DNA from: Bacteroidales bacterium
GTDB lineage: Bacteria > Bacteroidota > Bacteroidia > Bacteroidales > Tenuifilaceae
DNA length: 40,033 bases
Reading direction: 5' to 3'
Assembly: GCA_011045955.1 (NCBI GenBank)
Contig: DSBV01000016.1
Span: 1-40,033 of the forward strand
Translations under genes and position numbers: made by a program
Notes under the pieces: generated by a model
Seen by the model: only the letters and a program-made list of their open reading frames with translations
Database searches by the model: none
Told to the model about the DNA's origin: nothing
Shown: positions 35,092-40,033 of the stretch, piece after piece
Position numbering within the stretch: position 1 is the first letter of the stretch
Layout: each line of letters begins with the position of its first letter

Positions 35092-35943
35092 CTACTTGTT
35101 AATTTTAGCAAAGTCCTTGGCAAGGAAACCATCGCCCTTCGATTTGGAGATGGTGTGCATGTCGTAGTAGTAAAGCAGATCGTCGCCGGCGCCCAGAATC
35201 ATCTTCCAAACACGCCACTGTAGGCGACTGCCTTCCGGGCCAACCTTATGCAGGTAAAGTACATTTGGATTCTTTTCCTGTATGGCTTTTTGTATATCCT
35301 TGGGGTTTACAACTTTAATGTTAAACTTGTAAACCTTACGGATTTCGGCAAGTGGGCGAACATACTTTTCAAGCGCACTCTCGGTTACCCATAATTCTTT
35401 ACTCTTAATCTGCTTCATGTTTTTATTGTAAAACTTGAAGGCATCCTTTTTAATGAGTTTGGGATTCTCGTTAATGGCATTGATGTAGTTCTGCATGAAA
35501 CGGATTATCCCCTCGAGCTTGTAGGTATATGTGTCTTCGGGTAAATCTTTGTAATTCAAAGGAACTGAGCAAATATCGGGCATATCGGTAATCTTGGAAA
35601 CTGCTGCACCCATCGATATGCTGAGAAAATTATAGGTAGGAGCAATTTTGTCCTTATCGAACCGCATTTGGATTAGAACCAAGAACGACTTGTCGATATC
35701 CTTGCGCATATCGTTAAACTCCTTGGCGGTAATAAACTTGTAGGGAGTGATTTTCCATGAACGTTCAACTGCCTCACGGATTTCGAAATTAAATTGCGAT
35801 GTAGGATTGTTTTCAAGTACCACATAGGTTGTTGAAGCCATAAATGCCTTTACATCCTCGGGCCTAACAAGGTTACGTTGTGCCATGCCCCATAGGGTTA
35901 TGGCTACCAGTCCGATAATTAGCGATAGCTTCTTCATGATCAT
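35092..35943 (-). CDS. Secreted protein of unknown function
   Basis: A 283-aa product with an N-terminal signal peptide (KKLSLIIGLVAITLWGMAQ) and a basic, lysine-rich mature part without further membrane segments. Stretches such as RPEDVKAFMASTTYVVLENN, KFITAKEFNDMRKDIDKSFL and DDLLYYYDMHTISKSKGDGF look like a folded periplasmic protein. I do not recognise a catalytic motif. Two ATGs (35943 and 35937) are equally possible. It is monocistronic: a TAnnTTTG box lies 39 bases upstream and a strong terminator follows. Comparable 'hypothetical secreted' proteins occur in Bacteroidota, but I cannot name a family. Confidence 0.75.
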   Translation of the reverse strand: MIMKKLSLIIGLVAITLWGMAQRNLVRPEDVKAFMASTTYVVLENNPTSQFNFEIREAVERSWKITPYKFITAKEFNDMRKDIDKSFLVLIQMRFDKDKIAPTYNFLSISMGAAVSKITDMPDICSVPLNYKDLPEDTYTYKLEGIIRFMQNYINAINENPKLIKKDAFKFYNKNMKQIKSKELWVTESALEKYVRPLAEIRKVYKFNIKVVNPKDIQKAIQEKNPNVLYLHKVGPEGSRLQWRVWKMILGAGDDLLYYYDMHTISKSKGDGFLAKDFAKINK

Positions 35944-35981
35944 CTATTTTTATGGTTTTTGTGTTTTTCGATTGTCATACA

Positions 35982-35989
35982 CAAAGTTA
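35982..35989 (-). promoter_or_regulatory. -7 promoter box of the secreted unknown gene
   Basis: Minus-strand TAACTTTG is a perfect TAnnTTTG, 38 bases before the upper ATG. A TTTG lies 25 bases further upstream (36015-36018), longer than the normal spacing, so only the -7 box is supported. Confidence 0.5.
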
Positions 35990-36133
35990 ATACACTTTTC
36001 AATACTGGTAGGTTCAAATTTGAAAATTCCTTAAATAGCGATTTAATATTTTTTAAATCAATAAATTAATGGCTGTCGTTAATAGGTTTTACTGTAATTG
36101 AGTATCTAAAAAATGTTTTTTAGCATTTTTTCT

Positions 36134-36141
36134 TACCTTTG
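36134..36141 (+). promoter_or_regulatory. -7 promoter box of the OlsF-like gene
   Basis: TACCTTTG matches TAnnTTTG and lies 46 bases before the ATG at 36188. It follows an AT-rich tract with no clear TTTG at -33. Confidence 0.55.
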
Positions 36142-36187
36142 CCCATGGTGGAAACATGGCTGCATGGTTTAACCAAACACAATTCCA

Positions 36188-38023
36188 ATGGCTGAAAGTA
36201 GAAAAAAGATAGTTAACGCGGATGAAATTAAGAAGGCTGTAAATCTTGGACCAATTGTTGGCGATGGATTTGCCCGTTTACTGATGTACATACTCCGATT
36301 CAATGAGTTAAACAAGAAGTACGCTAATGTGGCAACCCTTCAGGGGCTTGAGTTTCTTAATGCAGTACTCGAATTACTGGAGGTTAAATTCGAGGTGAAC
36401 CCTGAAGAGCTAAAACGAATACCTAAGGGTGGAGCCTTTATTTCGGTTTCGAACCACCCTTTTGGTGGAATAGATGGAATTTTGCTTCTAAAAATAATGC
36501 TTGAGCAGCAGCGCGATGACATTAAGCTACTCACAACTTTTTTATTAAAACGTATCCCCCAGATTGAAAAATACGTGTTTGCTGTTGACCCCTTCGAAAA
36601 TAGAGGTTACCAGAAGAGTTCTAACATTAGCGGGTTAAAGGCAGCCTATGCCCATTTATCTGAAGGTGGTGGGCTTGGGCTTTTCCCAGCTGGTGAGGTA
36701 TCAACCTATTACGATAATATAGATGAAACTGGTGTAACTGACAGACACTGGCAGAAATCGATGATTAAGTTCATTAAGAATGCACGTGTTCCCGTTGTAC
36801 CCATTTACTTCCAGGGCGAGAATAGCCGCCTGTTCCATTTACTCGGTCTAATACACCCGTTGTTACGTACAGCCAAGTTACCATCGGAGTTACTTAACAA
36901 AAAGAACCAAACCATAAGGATTCGAATAGGTTACCCTATTAGTGTTGAGGAGCAGGACAATTACAGCGACATTGAGAAATTTGGCAGGTTTCTTAGGGTT
37001 AAAACATACTCGTTGGGTTCCGCCATCGATGTGGACAAGTTCTTTAAGTATAAGCTTAAATCGGAACCTAAACCAGAACCAATTATTCCTCCCATTCCAC
37101 AGGATATTATCGAGGAGGAGGTGTCCAAATTACTGGAGAACTACCTGCTATTCCGTAGCAAGAACTATGCTGTTATTTGTGCCCCGTCGGTTGAGGTGCC
37201 TAACCTTATGACAGAAATTGGTCGCCTACGCGAGGTTACCTTCCGTGATGTGGGTGAGGGCACCAATCGCAAAATCGATGTAGATGAGTTTGACCTTTAC
37301 TACTGGCAGCTTTTTGTATGGGATGAGGACGAGAAGCGCATTGTAGGCGCTTACCGAGCAGGTAAGGGGAAGGAGATTATTGAGAAGTACGGATTAAATG
37401 GGTTCTACATTCAAACGCTCTTTAAAATCAATAAGGCCTTTGCCCCAATTCTGGAGCAGTGCATTGAGCTTGGCCGATCGTTCATTGTATCCGATTACCA
37501 GCGAAAACCCCTGCCGCTGTTCCTGCTCTGGAAGGGCATCCTTTACTTCCTGATCAAGAACCCCGAATACCGCTACCTAATTGGTCCGGTAAGCATATCG
37601 AACCGTTTTTCTGATTACTCCAAGGGGGTTATTATAAACTTCATGAAATCGAATTACTACGACCACAATTTTGCACGGTTTATAAAATCGCGCAACAAAT
37701 TCAGGGTGCCCATTAAAGATGAGGAGTTTAATATCATTTTTAACAATAGCGACGACCTGGGGAAACTCGATAGGTTCATCCAAGAGGTTGAACCGTACGA
37801 TTATCGCATGCCTGTGCTACTTAAAAAGTACTTAAAGCTTAATGGCAAAATCGTTGGCTTCAATGTCGATCCTAAGTTTAACAACGCCCTCGATGGGCTT
37901 CTCATTCTTGACCTATACCAGGTTCCTGCCGAGACTATCACTTCGCTCTCCAAGGAGATAAACGATAAATCCATTTTAGAGCGCTTCAACATTACCGACT
38001 ATACTTTCGAAGACCAGAGTTGA
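36188..38023 (+). CDS. Bifunctional acyltransferase for aminolipids (OlsF-like)
   Basis: Predicted membrane-associated enzyme that makes N,O-diacylated amino-acid lipids such as ornithine or glycine lipids. The N-terminal half (about 60-270) is a PlsC-like O-acyltransferase with SNHPFGGIDG (His90, Asp96) and the second block GGGLGLFPAGEVSTYYDN. The spacing is HX5D instead of the classical HX4D. The C-terminal half (about 320-560) is a GNAT-type N-acyltransferase with REVTFRDVGEGTNRKIDVDE and KRIVGAYRAGKG, as in OlsB/GlsB. The 611-aa fusion order (O-acyl first, N-acyl second) matches OlsF. The amino acid used (Gly or Orn) cannot be told from the sequence. It has its own promoter and a strong hairpin after the stop. 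Confidence 0.86.
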   Translation: MAESRKKIVNADEIKKAVNLGPIVGDGFARLLMYILRFNELNKKYANVATLQGLEFLNAVLELLEVKFEVNPEELKRIPKGGAFISVSNHPFGGIDGILLLKIMLEQQRDDIKLLTTFLLKRIPQIEKYVFAVDPFENRGYQKSSNISGLKAAYAHLSEGGGLGLFPAGEVSTYYDNIDETGVTDRHWQKSMIKFIKNARVPVVPIYFQGENSRLFHLLGLIHPLLRTAKLPSELLNKKNQTIRIRIGYPISVEEQDNYSDIEKFGRFLRVKTYSLGSAIDVDKFFKYKLKSEPKPEPIIPPIPQDIIEEEVSKLLENYLLFRSKNYAVICAPSVEVPNLMTEIGRLREVTFRDVGEGTNRKIDVDEFDLYYWQLFVWDEDEKRIVGAYRAGKGKEIIEKYGLNGFYIQTLFKINKAFAPILEQCIELGRSFIVSDYQRKPLPLFLLWKGILYFLIKNPEYRYLIGPVSISNRFSDYSKGVIINFMKSNYYDHNFARFIKSRNKFRVPIKDEEFNIIFNNSDDLGKLDRFIQEVEPYDYRMPVLLKKYLKLNGKIVGFNVDPKFNNALDGLLILDLYQVPAETITSLSKEINDKSILERFNITDYTFEDQS

Positions 38024-38036
38024 ATAGAGCGCATAT

Positions 38037-38062
38037 GAGAGGCAGCCTTTGGGCTGCCTCTC
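38037..38062 (+). terminator. Strong hairpin after the OlsF-like gene
   Basis: GAGAGGCAGCC (38037-38047) is perfectly complementary to GGCTGCCTCTC (38052-38062), with a four-base loop. It lies 14 bases after the stop codon. The downstream T-run is poor (GCTTATTATAAA), so it may act as a 3' stabilising stem as much as a terminator. Confidence 0.65.
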
Positions 38063-38126
38063 GCTTATTATAAAGGAAAGGTTAAACCTTTTGGGGCATT
38101 GATCAGTCTATATTTAAAATTTGAAT

Positions 38127-39353
38127 ATGAACCGATATATTCTATCACTTTTTGCAGTAGCTTTTTTGGGCTGTAGCAATGACTCTCTTACCGATGATAC
38201 TAAACTGGAAGAGCGTGCTAAGGCGCTCCATTCTAAGATGGTCACCATTGATACCCATACCGATACCCCTATAAACTTTCTACGCACCGGTTTCGATTTT
38301 TCTGGCGAAAACAATACTGCTATAGGCAGTAAGGTCGATTTGGCCAAGATGGAGAGAGGCGGATTGGATGCAGCATTCTTTGCCGTTTTCATTGGTCAGC
38401 ATGAGTGCTCTCCCGAAAGGTATGCCGAGGTAAACGCCAAGGCCTTGGAGATACTCAACGCCATATACGCTACTGTAATGCAATACCCATCGTGCGCAGC
38501 CATAGCCACATCCCCCGACGATGTTTATCGCCTTAAAAAGGAGGGTAAACGTGCTATATACATTGGCGTTGAGAATGGTTACCCTATTGGCGACGATATT
38601 GGACAGGTTAAGGCCTTTTACGATTTGGGTGCTCGTTACATCACCCTATGCCACACCCGCAATAATCAGATTTGTGATTCATCGACTGACCCCGATGGCC
38701 CTCGCCATAACGGATTAAGCGAGTTTGGCCGCAAGGTGGTTCAGGAAATGAACAGCCTTGGAATGATGGTTGATGTGTCTCACATATCCGATAAGGCTTT
38801 TTACGATGTGCTGGTGGTTTCAAAAGCTCCTGTAATTGCCTCGCACAGCTGTGCCCGCGCCATTTGCGATAACTTACGCAACCTTACCGACGATATGCTG
38901 CGCGCCTTGGCCAAAAATGGCGGCGTGGTGCAGATGTGTTTCCTAAGCGAATATGTAAAGAAAGGTGAACCCAACCCAGCCCGCGATAATGCCTACCGCG
39001 CACTCCGCAGGAAGTGGAATAACTTCAAGGGTCTAACCCCAGAACAGGAAAAACAGGCTACTACAGAGTGGTATGAGCTTGAGGAGAAATACCCGGCATC
39101 GTTGGCTACTGTAGCCGATGTGGTTGACCATATCGATCACATGGTTAAGGTGATGGGTATTGACCATGTGGGCATAGGCACCGATTTTGACGGTGGAGGC
39201 GGAGTTGAAGATTGCCGCGATGCCTCGCAAATGTATCGCATAACCATGGAGCTCCTCCGTAGGGGTTACTCCGAGAGGGATATACGCAAAATTTGGGGTG
39301 AAAATTTCCTACGGGTTTTCCGCGAGGTGGAAAAGAGGAAGGAGCCAGTATAA
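38127..39353 (+). CDS. Membrane dipeptidase (renal dipeptidase family M19), lipoprotein
   Basis: Zinc dipeptidase that releases amino acids from dipeptides, including D-residue-containing ones. From ATG 38127 a lipoprotein signal ends in FLGC (Cys16), so the enzyme is anchored to a membrane and faces the periplasm or surface. Metal ligands are visible: His44 and Asp46 in IDTHTDTP, Glu149 in IGVENGYPIG, His219 in VDVSHIS and His240 in IASHSCARA. GIGTDFDGGGG gives the substrate/transition-state Asp. At 408 aa it is slightly longer than typical because of the linker. The frame opens six bases earlier at a TTG; the ATG fits the signal better. Confidence 0.92.
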   Translation: MNRYILSLFAVAFLGCSNDSLTDDTKLEERAKALHSKMVTIDTHTDTPINFLRTGFDFSGENNTAIGSKVDLAKMERGGLDAAFFAVFIGQHECSPERYAEVNAKALEILNAIYATVMQYPSCAAIATSPDDVYRLKKEGKRAIYIGVENGYPIGDDIGQVKAFYDLGARYITLCHTRNNQICDSSTDPDGPRHNGLSEFGRKVVQEMNSLGMMVDVSHISDKAFYDVLVVSKAPVIASHSCARAICDNLRNLTDDMLRALAKNGGVVQMCFLSEYVKKGEPNPARDNAYRALRRKWNNFKGLTPEQEKQATTEWYELEEKYPASLATVADVVDHIDHMVKVMGIDHVGIGTDFDGGGGVEDCRDASQMYRITMELLRRGYSERDIRKIWGENFLRVFREVEKRKEPV

Positions 39354-39362
39354 TTTTTTCAC

Positions 39363-39642
39363 TGTTGTCCGATAAAAATAAATACAAGAGAAAGGAGCTC
39401 ATAAGGAACTCCCAACTCTTTTTAGTAGCTTTGTTTTATCACCAACATTTATATGGATAAAAGTGCACATTTTTTTGGCACCTCGGTTTTTGCACAGCTG
39501 ATTTCTTTAATTGATCCCAGAATCATTCCCTCCATCACGAAAAAGTTAGATGCTGATAGATACGTAAGGAGATTCAAGTCCAAGGGGCACCTGATGAGCA
39601 TGCCATCCTTTTCGTTTAATTTTGTATTTTTATAGGACAACA
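39363..39642. mobile_element. MITE-like derivative of an IS4-family (DUF4372) insertion sequence
   Basis: A 280-base element bounded by near-perfect inverted repeats: TGTTGTCCGATAAAAAT at 39363-39379 and the complement of TGTTGTCCTATAAAAAT at 39626-39642 (one mismatch in 17). Inside is the start of a DUF4372-type transposase that is cut off after about 50 residues. The element begins nine bases after the dipeptidase stop. Flanks are ATTTTTTCAC on the left and ATTTTTTTTC on the right, which could be a degraded target duplication but are too A/T-rich to be sure. Confidence 0.75.
39453..39635 (+). pseudogene. Truncated DUF4372-type IS4-family transposase
   Basis: Sixty codons starting MDKSAHFFGTSVFAQLISLI, then a DADRYVRRFKSKGHLMSM segment that matches the N-terminal DUF4372 domain of IS4-family transposases (whole proteins are about 380-400 aa). 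After HLMSM the sequence is unrelated (PSFSFNFVFL) and the frame stops at a TAG within the right inverted repeat. The whole DDE catalytic domain is missing, so it cannot transpose itself; movement in trans by an intact copy elsewhere is possible. Confidence 0.72.
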
Positions 39643-39659
39643 ATTTTTTTCTTAAAGTT

Positions 39660-40033
39660 AAATCAAAAAAAACATGTTATATAACATACCTTGTGCATAA
39701 AACGCTCTGTCGCATAGAATTCCTATGATGTTGTTCGAACGCACAATGCGAAAACTTGCTGAAAAGCACAGCACAGCGGGATTCAAAATTTGCATAGCAG
39801 AGTTCAATAGCCTGTCAAAAAGCGATTTTTCTGATTTCCGACCCTGTTTTATTCCATCAGTTAATCTTACGAACAACGAACAACGATTGACGAACAACGA
39901 AATTACTCCTCCCGCCCACAGGCGGGATGCGCTAGCCATACTGCAGGGAATGAAAAAAGGAGGCTTAATTGCCCCCTCAATTTCACCCGTCGGGGTGGTG
40001 CGACTCGAACGGACTACCCTCCCGCCCACAGGC
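39660..40033. repeat. Repeat-rich end of the window without a clear gene
   Basis: No supported gene. Visible are a 14-bp perfect palindrome ATGTTATATAACAT (39674-39687), tandem AACAACGAA-like units around 39852-39890, and a CCCGCC-CACA-GGCGGG hairpin at 39911-39926. The 15-mer CTCCCGCCCACAGGC occurs at 39909-39923 and again at the very end (40019-40033). The minus-strand frame 39658-40029 (123 aa) crosses all of these and has no protein-like domain. A tRNA T-arm-like fragment (GTCCGTTCGAGTCGCAC on the minus strand, near 40000) lacks the rest of a tRNA. Confidence 0.45.

Noticed and set aside
39852-39890. Short AACAACGAA-like tandem units considered as a CRISPR or iteron array.
   Set aside because: Units are about nine bases, irregular and without spacers; no cas or rep gene is nearby.
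39995-40010. A tRNA T-arm-like sequence (GTTCGAGTCGCACC on the minus strand).
   Set aside because: No acceptor, D- or anticodon arm can be found around it, and the stem has a mismatch.
39658-40029. A 123-codon minus-strand frame at the window end.
   Set aside because: It crosses tandem repeats and a hairpin; composition and lack of domain suggest chance coding.

Overview
The window is chromosomal DNA from a member of the Bacteroidota, most likely class Bacteroidia (Bacteroidales/Marinilabiliales-like). I infer this from the gldE-gldD pair, a type IX secretion (T9SS) sorting domain on a secreted peptidase, an OlsF-type fused acyltransferase, a MraY with a long cytoplasmic insertion, and several Bacteroidota-style promoters (TAnnTTTG -7 box). 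Base composition looks moderately AT-rich, and almost all genes lack a strong Shine-Dalgarno. Genus cannot be settled from sequence reading alone.

Layout. (1) 1-2,900: a CoA-pyrophosphatase-type Nudix hydrolase (+), followed by an accessory patch on the minus strand that has decayed. It holds a DprA-like (SLOG) gene and an AlbA_2/Schlafen-type ATP-binding regulator gene. Both are broken by several frameshifts and stops, and the second also has a large internal deletion. (2) 2,905-18,168: a complete minus-strand dcw cluster in the order mraZ-rsmH-ftsL-ftsI-murE-mraY-murD-ftsW-murG-murC-ftsQ-ftsA-ftsZ, with genes abutting or overlapping. Together these make lipid II (MurC, D, E, MraY, MurG), polymerise and cross-link septal wall (FtsW, FtsI) and build the division ring (FtsZ, FtsA, FtsQ, FtsL). 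murF and ddl are not in the cluster. Just upstream of mraZ are four 10-bp-phased AAAGTG-like boxes that look like an autoregulatory MraZ operator. (3) 18,300-20,600: an intergenic stretch rich in interspersed repeats, a secreted isochorismatase-family hydrolase, a small hypothetical ORF, and a tRNA-Gly/tRNA-Leu transcription unit with a clear promoter, an inter-tRNA hairpin and a terminator-like palindrome. (4) 20,738-25,069: a three-gene export operon (MacA-like adaptor, MacB-type permease, TolC-like outer-membrane protein) without its own ATPase gene. (5) 25,246-28,450 (+): gldE, gldD, a 4'-phosphopantetheinyl transferase and a bacterial group II-type geranylgeranylglyceryl-phosphate synthase homologue. 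(6) 28,451-32,673 (-): an M14 carboxypeptidase with a T9SS C-terminal domain, followed by a PafA-like alkaline-phosphatase-superfamily protein that has lost most catalytic residues and looks like a secreted pseudoenzyme. (7) 32,765-40,033: a DUF4870 protein, the ABC-F factor EttA, a secreted protein of unknown function, an OlsF-like bifunctional aminolipid synthase, a lipoprotein membrane dipeptidase, a 280-bp internally deleted derivative of a DUF4372-type IS4-family element, and a repeat-rich end.

Most of the window is conserved core biology. I did not find a convincing new multi-gene system. The most unusual items are the catalytically dead phosphatase-like protein paired with a T9SS peptidase, the decamer MraZ operator, the MITE-like element with near-perfect inverted ends, and the decayed AlbA_2/DprA-like pair.
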